Source: Streptomyces minutiscleroticus
GTDB lineage: Bacteria > Actinomycetota > Actinomycetes > Streptomycetales > Streptomycetaceae
Direction: 5' to 3'
Assembly (NCBI RefSeq): GCF_014650875.1
Contig: NZ_BMVU01000004.1
Span: 124,001 to 188,000, forward strand
Length of the DNA: 64,000 nt
A program made the position numbers and the translations under genes. The notes under the pieces are model-generated. The model searched no databases. It was given only the letters and a program-made list of their open reading frames with translations, and had not been told where the DNA came from. Shown here piece after piece: positions 10,214 to 20,696 of the stretch. Numbering within the stretch: position 1 is the stretch's first letter; each line of letters begins with the position of its first letter.

Positions 10214-10445
10214 ACCCGTTGCGGCCCCCTCGGAGCCGACGGAAGCGGTCGTCGCAGTCCCTCGGAGCCGGCGGAACCGGTCGCCGCGGCCCCCGGAGCC
10301 GGTCCTCGCCCCTCCCCTCCCGGCCCGAGGTGGGGATAACCCCCGTCCCAGGACGCCGACCCGCTCCATGTCCCCCGGCGCCGTCGCGCGGAAGGCTGGA
10401 GCACGACGGACGGACCAGGACCACGAGCAGAAACGGACGACGCCG
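10214..10445. other. Spacer before second kinase with degenerate repeats
   Basis: Contains two imperfect ~35-bp direct repeats built on CTCGGAGCCGRCGGAA (about 10230-10290), then the shared palindrome at 10326-10347. No gene seen. Confidence 0.45.
10326..10347 (+). promoter_or_regulatory. Palindromic motif upstream of second sensor kinase (copy 2)
   Basis: CGAGGTGGGGATAACCCCCG, matching copy 1 at 8734-8755 except in the central four bases. It lies ~99 nt before the kinase start. Shared position and sequence suggest both kinase genes are controlled by one regulator. Confidence 0.5.
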
Positions 10446-11807
10446 ATGACCACCGAGTACGGACAGGAGTACGGCCACGGGCACGGGGGCGGGTCCGGGC
10501 TCCGCGGGACGGGGGCCGGCCCGCGGCGGCATCCGCTTCCGGCCGCGCTGCGGGCGCCGGTCGAGGGGCGCAGCTGGCGGGAGTTCGGCTACGTGCTGCT
10601 GAGCCTGCCGGTGAGCATCGTGATGTTCACGTTCGCGGTGACGATGTTCTCGCTCGGCGCGGGCCTGCTGGTGACCTTCCTCGGCGTCCCGGTGCTGGCC
10701 GCGGCGCTCGCGGGCTGCCGCGGCCTCGGCGCGCTGGAGCGGGCCCGGGCGCGCGGGCTGCTCGGCCTGGAGGTCGCGCCGCCGGAGCCGCCGCGCCGGC
10801 GCGGCCGTGGCGCCCTGTCCTGGATCGGCGCGCTCCTGAAGAGCGGCGCCTCCTGGCGGCACCTGCTGTACGCGGTGCTGCACTTCCCGTGGGCGGTCTT
10901 CGCCTTCTCGGTGGCGGTGACGTTCTGGACGGCCGGCTGGGCGATGCTGACGTACCCGCTGTGGTGCTGGGTCTTCCCGATGTACACCGGGCAGGACGGG
11001 CTGCAGCTGTACGGGGACGAGACGCACGCGGTGTACCTGGACAACGCCTTCGAGGTCACGACGACGGCACTGGTCGGGCTGCTGTTCACGCTGGTCACGC
11101 CGTGGATCGTGCGGGCGCTGACGACGGTTGACCGGCTGCTGGTGCACGGGCTGCTCGGGCCGTCGCCGCTGGCGACGCGCGTGGTGGAGCTGGAGTCGGA
11201 CCGCGGGGTGGTCGTCGACACGGCGGCGGCCGACCTGCGGCGCATCGAGCGGGACCTGCACGACGGGGCGCAGGCCCGGCTGGTGAACCTCGCGATGGAC
11301 CTGGGGCTGGCCAAGGAGAAGCTGGCGGAGGACCCGCGGGCGGCGGCGCGGATGGTGGACGAGGCGCACGGCGAGGTGAAGACGGCCCTGCAGGAGCTGC
11401 GGGACCTGGCCCGGGGCATCCACCCGGCGGTCCTCACCGACCGGGGCCTGGACGCGGCGCTGTCGGCGGTGGCCTCGCGGTGCCCGGTGCCGGTGCGGGT
11501 GGAGGTGGACCTGCCGGGCCGGCCCTCCCCCGCGATCGAGGGCATCGCGTACTTCACGGTCTCCGAGCTGCTGCAGAACGTCGGCAGGCACAGCCGCGCC
11601 CGGTCGGCCTCCGTCGACGTGTGGCGGGTCGAGAACCGGCTGATGATCCAGGTCACGGACGACGGGGTGGGCGGCGCGGACGCGTCCGCGGGCTCCGGCC
11701 TGGCGGGACTCGCCGAACGGCTCGGCGCGGTCGACGGCGTCCTGGTCGTCGACTCGCCCGCCGGGGGCCCGACCCGGGCCACGGCAGAGCTGCCCTGGCG
11801 CGCGTGA
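10446..11807 (+). CDS. Sensor histidine kinase (PF13796-type sensor, HisKA_3 family) 2
   Basis: 453 residues, paralogue of the kinase at 8812. A Gly/His-rich N-terminus precedes the sensor domain (WREFGYVLLSLPVSIVMFTF...). This copy has an inserted periplasmic/cytoplasmic loop of ~35 residues (VFPMYTGQDGLQLYGDETHA) between the later helices. The kinase half is nearly identical to the first (IERDLHDGAQARLVNLAMDLG, ELLQNVGRHS, DDGVGG). The start follows GGACGA; an in-frame ATG 78 nt upstream is possible but less likely. It ends before a 17-bp terminator hairpin. Confidence 0.9.
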   Translation: MTTEYGQEYGHGHGGGSGLRGTGAGPRRHPLPAALRAPVEGRSWREFGYVLLSLPVSIVMFTFAVTMFSLGAGLLVTFLGVPVLAAALAGCRGLGALERARARGLLGLEVAPPEPPRRRGRGALSWIGALLKSGASWRHLLYAVLHFPWAVFAFSVAVTFWTAGWAMLTYPLWCWVFPMYTGQDGLQLYGDETHAVYLDNAFEVTTTALVGLLFTLVTPWIVRALTTVDRLLVHGLLGPSPLATRVVELESDRGVVVDTAAADLRRIERDLHDGAQARLVNLAMDLGLAKEKLAEDPRAAARMVDEAHGEVKTALQELRDLARGIHPAVLTDRGLDAALSAVASRCPVPVRVEVDLPGRPSPAIEGIAYFTVSELLQNVGRHSRARSASVDVWRVENRLMIQVTDDGVGGADASAGSGLAGLAERLGAVDGVLVVDSPAGGPTRATAELPWRA

Positions 11808-11853
11808 CCCCGCCCGGCCGCCGGGCCGGGCCGAACGGAACCGGACGGCACCG

Positions 11854-11893
11854 CACCGCCCCGGCACGGGCCCCCTCCCGTGCCGGGGCGGTG
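11854..11893 (+). terminator. Strong hairpin after second kinase
   Basis: Perfect 17-bp stem (11854-11870 with 11877-11893, left arm CACCGCCCCGGCACGGG) and a 6-nt loop. It separates the kinase from the response regulator gene, which therefore needs its own promoter. Confidence 0.7.
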
Positions 11894-12089
11894 GCCCGTC
11901 CGCACCCCTGGCCACCCCAGCCCGTCCGCAACCCGCCCACCCCGCGTCCGAATCGTGGAAAGGTGGAGGCTGTGCCCGGGGGCGGCGAGAAGCCCCCGGG
12001 GCCGCACGGGCGGACGGACGCGCGGGCGGGGGACACGCACCCGGGCGACCGGGTCGGGCTGTGGGGGGCCGAGGATCGTGGAGGACAGA

Positions 12090-12749
12090 GTGCGCGTGGT
12101 CATCGCCGAGGACTCGGTGCTGCTGAGGGAGGGGCTGACCCGGCTGCTGACCGACCGCGGGCACGACGTCGTCGCCGGGGTCGGCGACGCCGAGGCGCTG
12201 GTGAAGACGGTCGGCGAGCTGAGCGACCAGGACGCGCTGCCGGACGTGGTCGTCGCGGACGTGCGGATGCCGCCGACGCACACCGACGAGGGGGTGCGCG
12301 CGGCGGTCCGGCTGCGCCGCCGCCACCCCGGCCTCGGGGTCCTCGTGCTGTCGCAGTACGTGGAGGAGCGGTACGCCACCGAGCTGCTGGCCGGCTCCAG
12401 CCGCGGCGTCGGCTACCTCCTGAAGGACCGGGTGGCCGAGGTGCGCGAGTTCGTGGACGCGGTCGTGCGGGTGGCGCGGGGCGGCACCGCCCTGGACCCG
12501 GAGGTCGTCGCCCAGCTGCTCGGGCGCAGCCGCAAGCAGGACGTGCTCGCGGGGCTCACGCCGCGCGAACGCGAGGTCCTGGGACTGATGGCCGAGGGCA
12601 GGACCAACTCGGCGATCGCCCGGCAGCTGGTGGTGAGCGACGGCGCGGTCGAGAAGCACGTCAGCAACATCTTCCTGAAGCTGGGCCTGTCCCCCAGCGA
12701 CGGGGACCACCGGCGTGTCCTCGCCGTCCTCACCTACCTCGGCTCCTGA
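12090..12749 (+). CDS. LuxR/NarL-family response regulator
   Basis: 219 residues. The receiver domain has acidic pocket residues E7/D8 (VVIAEDSVLL), phospho-acceptor D57 (PDVVVADVRMPP) and the LLKDR lysine. The C-terminal LuxR helix-turn-helix is LTPREREVLGLMAEGRTNSAIARQLVVSDGAVEKHVSNIF. The start at GTG 12090 has GGAGGA 4-5 nt upstream; GTG 12078 is an alternative. It lies 282 nt after the second kinase and is the only regulator nearby, so it is the likely partner of one or both kinases. Confidence 0.9.
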   Translation: MRVVIAEDSVLLREGLTRLLTDRGHDVVAGVGDAEALVKTVGELSDQDALPDVVVADVRMPPTHTDEGVRAAVRLRRRHPGLGVLVLSQYVEERYATELLAGSSRGVGYLLKDRVAEVREFVDAVVRVARGGTALDPEVVAQLLGRSRKQDVLAGLTPREREVLGLMAEGRTNSAIARQLVVSDGAVEKHVSNIFLKLGLSPSDGDHRRVLAVLTYLGS

Positions 12750-13058
12750 TCCCCGCCCGGTCCTGCGGCCGGGACGGTCCGTCCGCGCGCCGCGGACGGG
12801 ACGGGAGCAGGAGGCGGGAGACGTGGGGAAGCACGGGAGCGTGGGGAAGCCTAGGACCGAAGGACGAGCGGGGAAGGTCTTCGGGAAGGCCCCGGGGAAT
12901 GAGCAAAACATTGCAAACCGGGTCGTCGCGCCGTCTCATATTCGTGTCCATGATGCGAGCGGCACCAGGAAGGCGACCCTTACCGACGTAGGGTTGAGCG
13001 TGGGAAGGCCTGCGGGAGGGCCCCTCCCAGACAGCCGCCTCGAAGGAGGTCCAGTTCA
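12750..13058. other. Intergenic region before korA
   Basis: 309 nt without a gene. A 9-bp hairpin at 12779-12799 (CCGTCCGCG, 3-nt loop) probably ends the regulator transcript. The 3' half is AT-richer; a TAGGGT hexamer near 12990 could be a -10 element for korA but has no clear -35. The korA ribosome site AAGGAGGT at 13043-13050 is perfect. Confidence 0.5.
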
Positions 13059-14979
13059 GTGACCAGCCAGGTCAGTAGCCCAGCCGAGCAGGCCGACGGG
13101 GCCGTGGCAGGAGATCCGCGCGCGACGGCGCCGGCGAAGGACGTCCGCCGGCTCGACCGAGTGATCATCCGCTTCGCGGGTGACTCCGGTGACGGCATGC
13201 AGCTCACCGGTGACCGCTTCACCTCCGAGACGGCGTCGTTCGGCAACGACCTGTCGACGCTGCCGAACTTCCCCGCCGAGATCCGTGCCCCCGCCGGCAC
13301 CCTGCCCGGCGTATCCAGCTTCCAGCTGCACTTCGCCGACCACGACATCCTCACACCGGGCGACGCGCCGAACGTGCTGGTGGCGATGAACCCGGCCGCG
13401 CTGAAGGCCAACATCGGCGACGTGCCGCGCGGCGCGGAGATCATCGTCAACACCGACGAGTTCACCAAGCGGGCGATGCAGAAGGTCGGCTACGAGACCT
13501 CGCCGCTGGAGGACGGGTCGCTGGACGGCTACAGCGTCCACCCGGTGCCGCTGACGACACTGACGGTCGAGGCGCTGAAGGACTTCGGCCTGTCGCGCAA
13601 GGACGCGGGCCGCAGCAAGAACATGTTCGCCCTCGGCCTGCTGTCCTGGATGTACCACCGGCCCACCGAGGGCACCGAGAAGTTCCTGAACACCAAGTTC
13701 GCCAAGAAGCCGGAGATCGCCGCGGCGAACATCGCCGCGTTCCGGGCGGGCTGGAACTTCGGTGAGACCACCGAGGACTTCGCGGTCTCCTACGAGGTCG
13801 CGCCGGCCGCCCAGACCTTCCCGGCCGGCACCTACCGCAACATCTCCGGCAACCTGGCGCTGTCGTACGGGCTGATCGCCGCCTCGCACCAGGCGGACCT
13901 GCCGCTGTACCTGGGCTCGTACCCGATCACCCCGGCCTCCGACATCCTGCACGAGCTGAGCAGGCACAAGAACTTCGGCGTGCGCACCTTCCAGGCCGAG
14001 GACGAGATCGCGGGCATCGGCGCCGCCCTGGGCGCGGCCTTCGGCGGCTCGCTCGCCGTGACCACGACCTCGGGCCCCGGTGTGGCGCTGAAGTCGGAGA
14101 CGATCGGCCTCGCGGTCTCCCTGGAGCTGCCGCTGCTGATCGTGGACATCCAGCGCGGCGGCCCGTCCACGGGTCTGCCGACCAAGACCGAGCAGGCGGA
14201 CCTGCTGCAGGCGATGTACGGCCGCAACGGCGAGGCGCCGGTCCCGGTGGTCGCGCCGCGCACCCCCGCGGACTGCTTCGACGCCGCCCTGGAGGCCGCC
14301 CGGATCGCCCTGGCCTACCGCACCCCGGTGTTCCTGCTGTCCGACGGCTACCTGGCCAACGGCTCCGAGCCGTGGCGCGTCCCGGAGCCGGAGGAACTGC
14401 CGGACCTGCGCGTGCGGTTCGCCCAGGGCCCGAACCACACCCTCGAGGACGGCACCGAGGTCTTCTGGCCCTACAAGCGCGACCCGCAGACGCTGGCCCG
14501 CCCCTGGGCGGTCCCCGGCACGCCGGGCCTGGAGCACCGCATCGGCGGCATCGAGAAGCAGGACGGCACGGGCAACATCTCCTACGACCCGGCCAACCAC
14601 GACTTCATGGTGCGCACCCGGCAGGCCAAGGTCGACGGCATCGAGGTGCCGGACGTCGAGGTCGACGACCCGGACGACGCCCGCACCCTGGTGCTGGGCT
14701 GGGGCTCGACGTACGGCCCGATCACCGCGGCGGTGCGCCGGCTGCGCGCGCAGGGGCAGGCCGTCGCCCAGGCGCATCTGCGCCACCTCAACCCCTTCCC
14801 GCGGAATCTCGGCGAGGTGCTGAGGCGTTACGACAAGGTGGTGGTCCCCGAGATGAACCTCGGCCAGCTCGCCACGCTGATCCGGGCGAAGTACCTGGTG
14901 GACGCCCGCTCGTACAACCAGGTCAACGGCATGCCGTTCAAGGCCGAACAGCTCGCCACGGCTCTGAAGGAGGCCATCG

Positions 14980-14987
<8 letters not shown>
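13059..14987 (+). CDS. korA: 2-oxoacid:ferredoxin oxidoreductase, alpha (fused gamma-alpha) subunit
   Basis: 642 residues. The N-terminal gamma domain (~30-230) begins VIIRFAGDSGDGMQLTGDRF; the alpha domain (~270-640) has YLGSYPITPASDILHELS, FQAEDEIAGIGAALGAAFGG and TTTSGPGVALKSE. With KorB it oxidatively decarboxylates a 2-oxoacid, most likely 2-oxoglutarate, giving acyl-CoA and reduced ferredoxin. The GTG start is preceded by a near-perfect AAGGAGGT 8 nt upstream, the strongest ribosome site noticed in the window. It overlaps korB by 8 nt. The 2-oxoglutarate preference is inferred from the gamma-alpha fusion type, not from a specific residue. Confidence 0.94.
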
Positions 14988-16059
<1,072 letters not shown>

Positions 16060-16080
16060 GACCGGCACGACCGGTACACC

Positions 16081-16120
16081 GGGAAGGCCCGGACCTGGGA
16101 AACCAGGTCCGGGCCTTCCC
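16081..16120. terminator. Bidirectional terminator between korB and hxlR-type gene
   Basis: Perfect 18-bp stem (left arm GGGAAGGCCCGGACCTGG) with a GAAA tetraloop, between convergent genes. Confidence 0.8.
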
Positions 16121-16146
16121 GCCGTCGGGCAGTCGTCACGGCGTCG

Positions 16147-16548
16147 TCAGGCCCGGGAGGCGTCGTACGCGTCCCGGGCCCGCTGCACGTCGTCCATGCG
16201 CTCCTGCGTCCAGTTCGCCAGCGCCCGCACCTGGCCGGCGGCCTCTCGGCCGAGGGCGGTGAGCGAGTAGTCGACGCGCGGCGGGATGACGGGGTGCGCG
16301 TCCCGGTGCACCAGGCCGTCGCGCTCCAGGGTCTGCAGGGTCTGGGTGAGCATCTTCTCGCTGACCCGCCCGACGCTCCGGCGCAGCTCGCCGAAGCGGT
16401 GCGGGCGCTCCAGGAGACGGATCAGCACGAGGACGCCCCAGCGGCTGGTCACGTGCTCCAGGACCAGCCGGTACGGGCACATCGCCTCGCCCTCGGCGCG
16501 CCGCGCCGCGGCCTCCGCGGCCTTCCCGTCCGCTTTACTTACTGGCAT
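16147..16548 (-). CDS. HxlR-family (QorR/YtfH-like) transcriptional regulator
   Basis: 133 residues with a winged helix: MCPYRLVLEHVTSRWGVLVLIRLLE, the turn RFGELRRSVGRVSEKMLTQTLQTLE and wing VHRDAHPVIPPRVDYSLT. C24 (MCPY) matches the redox-sensing cysteine of several HxlR proteins such as YodB and QorR. It is divergent from an NmrA/QorB-type reductase, the same pairing as E. coli ytfH-ytfG. The intergenic DNA is AT-rich with palindromes, consistent with autoregulation and control of the neighbour. Confidence 0.9.
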   Translation of the reverse strand: MPVSKADGKAAEAAARRAEGEAMCPYRLVLEHVTSRWGVLVLIRLLERPHRFGELRRSVGRVSEKMLTQTLQTLERDGLVHRDAHPVIPPRVDYSLTALGREAAGQVRALANWTQERMDDVQRARDAYDASRA

Positions 16549-16612
16549 ACCAGTACCTTACTTCAAAGTGGGTACTTTCTTTCAGTTAGTGCACTCCCTA
16601 AAGTGAGCACGA
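16538..16612. promoter_or_regulatory. Probable operator region for the HxlR regulator
   Basis: Unusually AT-rich DNA. TACTGGCATACCAGTA (6-bp arms, overlapping the regulator's start codon) is a perfect palindrome, and AAAGTGGGTACTTT is a second one. Several TTACTT/TACTTT repeats surround them. Position between divergent genes fits an autoregulated operator; no clear -35/-10 pair could be fixed. Confidence 0.5.
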
Positions 16613-16636
16613 GACCACCCCACAAGGAGTTGCACC

Positions 16637-17494
16637 ATGAGCATCGTCGTCACCGGAGCCACCGGGCACCTGGGCCGCCTCGTCGTGGACGGGCTGCTGG
16701 AGAAGGTCCCGGCCTCCGAGGTCGTGGCCGTCGTCCGCGACCGCGGGAAGGCCGCCGACCTGGCCGCGAAGGGCGTCGAGGTGCGCGTCGCCGACTACGA
16801 CGCGCCCGAGACGCTCAAGGGCGCCTTCGCCCCGGGCGACAAGGTGCTGCTGATCTCCGGCAGCGAGGTCGGCCGGCGCGTCCCGCAGCACACCGCCGTG
16901 GTCGGGGCCGCGAAGGAGGCGGGCGTGGCGCTGCTCGCGTACACGGGCGTCCTCGGCGGACCGGAGGCGGACTTCCTCCTGGCGGCCGACCACAAGGGCA
17001 CCGAGCAGGCGATCCTCGACTCCGGCCTGACGTACGCGTTCCTGCGCAACGGCTGGTACAACGAGAACTACACCGAGAACCTCGCCCCCGTCCTGGAGCA
17101 CGGCGCCGTGACGCAGAGTGCCGGCGAGGGCCGCGTCGCCTCCGCCTCGCGCGCCGACTTCGCCGCGGCCGCCGTCGCCGTGCTCACCGGCGAGGGCCAC
17201 GAGAACAAGGTGTACGAGCTGAGCGGCGACGAGGCGTGGAGCTTCGAGGAGTACGCCGCCGAGGTCGCGCGGCAGTCCGGCAAGGAGATCGCGTACAACG
17301 ACGTGCCCGCCGAGACGCTGCACGGCATCCTCGCCGGCGCCGGCCTGCCCGAGCCGCTGGTGGCGACGCTGGTGGACGTGGACAAGGCCATCGCGCGCGG
17401 GCTGCTGGCGCGCCGCACCGGCGACCTGGCCCGGCTGATCGGCCGCCCGACCACGCCGATCGCGGACTCGGTCGCGGCGGCCCTGAAGGGCTGA
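16637..17494 (+). CDS. NmrA-like NAD(P)-binding reductase (QorB-type quinone reductase)
   Basis: 285-residue atypical short-chain dehydrogenase. The Rossmann motif is VVTGATGHLGRLVVDGLL at the N-terminus, and no Tyr-x-x-x-Lys catalytic pair is obvious, as in NmrA/QorB. AFLRNGWYNENYTENL is a characteristic segment of the QorB/YtfG group. The start follows AAGGAG 9 nt upstream. Expected role is NAD(P)H-dependent quinone or related substrate reduction under redox control by the divergent HxlR regulator. It is followed by a very long hairpin. Confidence 0.85.
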   Translation: MSIVVTGATGHLGRLVVDGLLEKVPASEVVAVVRDRGKAADLAAKGVEVRVADYDAPETLKGAFAPGDKVLLISGSEVGRRVPQHTAVVGAAKEAGVALLAYTGVLGGPEADFLLAADHKGTEQAILDSGLTYAFLRNGWYNENYTENLAPVLEHGAVTQSAGEGRVASASRADFAAAAVAVLTGEGHENKVYELSGDEAWSFEEYAAEVARQSGKEIAYNDVPAETLHGILAGAGLPEPLVATLVDVDKAIARGLLARRTGDLARLIGRPTTPIADSVAAALKG

Positions 17495-17517
17495 GCCCGG
17501 GGGCACCGCGGCGTTCC

Positions 17518-17585
17518 GCGCCGGGCGGCCCCGGCTGTCACGACCGTATGGCGATACGGACATGACAGCCGGGGCCGCCCGGCGC
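17518..17585 (+). terminator. 68-nt nested hairpin after the NmrA-like gene
   Basis: Outer arms of 23 bp match perfectly (17518-17540 with 17563-17585; core GGCCCCGGCTGTCA). Inside the 22-nt loop is a second stem, CCGTAT/ATACGG. It sits between tandem genes and is likely a terminator. Confidence 0.65.
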
Positions 17586-17640
17586 TACCTTCGTGGGGGC
17601 TGCTCCGAGGCAGCCGACACGACGAGAAGGGCCGGTGCCG

Positions 17641-18690
17641 GTGGCTGGGCAGGCTGTACAGGCGAAGAGCGCGAAGGGCGACCAGCGGGCGGGCCTGCTG
17701 AACGGGATCGCCGCGTACGGGATGTGGGGACTCGTCCCGCTGTTCTGGCCGCTGCTGAAGCCGGCCGGGGCCGCCGAGATCCTCGCCCACCGCATGGTGT
17801 GGTCCCTCGTCATCGTCGGCGTCGCGCTGCTGGTGCTGCGGCGCTGGTCCTGGGCGGGCGAACTGCTGCGGCAGCCCGGGCGGCTGGGGCTGGTCGCCGT
17901 CGCCGCGGCGGTCATCACCGTCAACTGGGGCGTCTACATCTGGGCCGTGAACGCCGGCCACGTCGTGGAGGCCTCCCTCGGCTACTTCATCAACCCGCTG
18001 GTCACCATCGCGATGGGTGTGCTGCTCCTCAAGGAGCGGCTGCGCCCGGCGCAGTGGGTGGCCGTCGGCGTCGGCTTCGCGGCGGTCGTCGTGCTGACCG
18101 TCGGCTACGGCCGCCCGCCGTGGATCTCCCTCTGCCTCGCCTTCTCCTTCGCCACGTACGGCCTGGTGAAGAAGAAGGTCAACATGGGCGGCGTCGAGTC
18201 GCTGGCCGCCGAGACCGCGGTGCAGTTCCTGCCCGCGCTCGGCTACCTGCTGTGGCTCGGCTCGCGCGGCGGGTCCACGTTCGGCACGGAGGGCTTCGGG
18301 CACGCGCTGCTGCTCGCCTCGACCGGCCTGGTCACCGCGGTGCCGCTGGTCTGCTTCGGCGCGGCGGCGATCCGGGTGCCGCTGTCCACGCTCGGCCTGC
18401 TGCAGTACCTGGCGCCGGTCTTCCAGTTCGTGCTCGGCATCCTGTACTTCCACGAGGAGATGCCCGCCGAGCGGTGGGCGGGGTTCGCCCTGGTGTGGCT
18501 GGCGCTGACCCTGCTGACCTGGGACGCGCTGCGCACGGCGCGCCGCTCGCGGGAGGCCCTGCGCGCCGCCGCGGCCGCGGCGGGCACGGAGACGGCGGGA
18601 AGCGCCGCACAGGCGGGGAGCTTCGCGGAGGCGGCGGGTCCGGTGGGGGCCGCCGACGCGGCGGCCCTGGCGGACCCGCGGTCCCAGTGA
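17641..18690 (+). CDS. rarD: EamA/RarD-family transporter
   Basis: 349 residues with about ten membrane helices in two EamA repeats. RarD hallmarks are NGIAAYGMWGLVPLFWPLL, EILAHRMVWSL and NWGVYIWAVN, with NPLVTIAMGVLLLKERL closing the first half. Substrate unknown; the family is linked to chloramphenicol-sensitive protein and metabolite export. The GTG chosen (VAGQAVQAK) has AGAAGG 10 nt upstream; GTG 17635 is an alternative. An Ala/Gly-rich ~50-residue tail ends the protein. Confidence 0.88.
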   Translation: MAGQAVQAKSAKGDQRAGLLNGIAAYGMWGLVPLFWPLLKPAGAAEILAHRMVWSLVIVGVALLVLRRWSWAGELLRQPGRLGLVAVAAAVITVNWGVYIWAVNAGHVVEASLGYFINPLVTIAMGVLLLKERLRPAQWVAVGVGFAAVVVLTVGYGRPPWISLCLAFSFATYGLVKKKVNMGGVESLAAETAVQFLPALGYLLWLGSRGGSTFGTEGFGHALLLASTGLVTAVPLVCFGAAAIRVPLSTLGLLQYLAPVFQFVLGILYFHEEMPAERWAGFALVWLALTLLTWDALRTARRSREALRAAAAAAGTETAGSAAQAGSFAEAAGPVGAADAAALADPRSQ

Positions 18691-18924
18691 TCGGCCTCCG
18701 GGCCCGGGTACGCCTCGGCGAACGCGGCCGCCGCGGCCGGTGAGCCGAACAGGCGGCGCAGCCGGGCGGCCGTCGTCCCCGCGCGGCAGGGGTCGCCGGA
18801 CGCGGCGAGCCGGGTGCGCTCGGGGAGCGCGGGCGAGGGGGCCGTTCGAACATCGTGGCGATCACCGGGGGCGGATCCGGACGAACGACGGAGAACTGTC
18901 GGTGCCCGCGGCTATAAGTGGCCC
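18691..18924. other. Intergenic region, possible gene remnant on minus strand
   Basis: No intact gene. On the minus strand, one frame over ~18700-18850 reads like protein (e.g. LPERTRLAASGDPCRAGTTA, LRRLFGSPAAAAAFAEAYPG) but has no start codon and runs into rarD. It could be a decayed gene or chance. Confidence 0.3.
18913..18918 (+). promoter_or_regulatory. Possible -10 element, leaderless start
   Basis: TATAAG lies 6 nt before the ATG at 18925 and there is no Shine-Dalgarno between them, so the transcript may start at the AUG. No good -35 is visible. Confidence 0.35.
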
Positions 18925-19383
18925 ATGACGCACACCACCCTGCACTGGAAACTCGTCGTCGACGCGGCCGACCCGCACGCCCAGGCCGACTTCTGGGCCG
19001 CCGCGCTCGGCTACGTGGTCGAGGACAACAGCCCGCTGGTCGAACGCCTGCTGGCCTCCGGCGCCGTGCCGCCGGAGGCGACCGTGGAGGCGCACGGGCG
19101 CCGGGCCTGGCGCGACCTGGCCGCCGCCCGCCACCCCGAGGACCCCTACGAGGAGGAGAGCGGGACGGGACGGGGCAGGCGGCTGCTCTTCCAGCGCGTA
19201 CCGGAGCCGAAGACGGTGAAGAACCGGCTGCACATCGACGTGCACACCGGAGCGGGTCGGCGGGACGAGGAGGTCGCCCGCCTGGAGGGGCTCGGCGCGT
19301 CGGTGCTGCGGCACGTCAAGGAGCCGGGGGGCGAGTGGGTGCTGATGACGGACCCGGAGGGAAACGAGTTCTGCGTGTCGTGA
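18925..19383 (+). CDS. Glyoxalase-like (VOC superfamily) protein
   Basis: 152 residues. The N-terminal strand LHWKLVVDAADPHAQADFWAAALGYVVE and C-terminal LRHVKEPGGEWVLMTDPEGNEFCV are typical of the Glyoxalase_6 group; NRLHIDVHT gives a probable metal-site histidine region. Function not predictable; many relatives are resistance or dioxygenase-like proteins. The start is the ATG after a TATAAG hexamer. Two hairpins follow. Confidence 0.82.
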   Translation: MTHTTLHWKLVVDAADPHAQADFWAAALGYVVEDNSPLVERLLASGAVPPEATVEAHGRRAWRDLAAARHPEDPYEEESGTGRGRRLLFQRVPEPKTVKNRLHIDVHTGAGRRDEEVARLEGLGASVLRHVKEPGGEWVLMTDPEGNEFCVS

Positions 19384-19390
19384 GGGGCGT

Positions 19391-19467
19391 GCCGACGGCG
19401 GTCGGCGCCGGCCGCCGTCGGCAGGACAGGAGGGGCCCGGACCCGTGCGCGGGGTCCGGGCCCCTCC
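19391..19467 (+). terminator. Two consecutive hairpins after the VOC protein
   Basis: First: GCCGACGGCGG paired with CCGCCGTCGGC (19391-19422). Second: a 16-bp stem, 19429-19444 with 19452-19467 (GGAGGGGCCCGGACCC). Confidence 0.65.
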
Positions 19468-19499
19468 CCCTGCGCGGGGAGGTCCGGGCCCGTATGTGA

Positions 19500-20630
<1,131 letters not shown>

Positions 20631-20636
20631 CGCGCG

Positions 20637-20687
20637 GGACGGCGGCGGGGCCGGTCCCGCGGTCGCCGCGGGCCCCCGCCGCCGTCC
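20637..20687. terminator. Bidirectional terminator, aminopeptidase / ABC permease
   Basis: 14-bp outer stem GGACGGCGGCGGGG / CCCCGCCGCCGTCC enclosing an inner CCCGCGG/CCGCGGG stem, between convergent genes. Confidence 0.65.
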
Positions 20688-20696
20688 CCCTCGCGC

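Noticed and set aside
8538..11807. A 1089-codon open frame spanning both kinases
   Set aside because: Only its 3' part (from 10446) is the second kinase; the 5' part is an out-of-frame reading of the first kinase and has no protein-like features.
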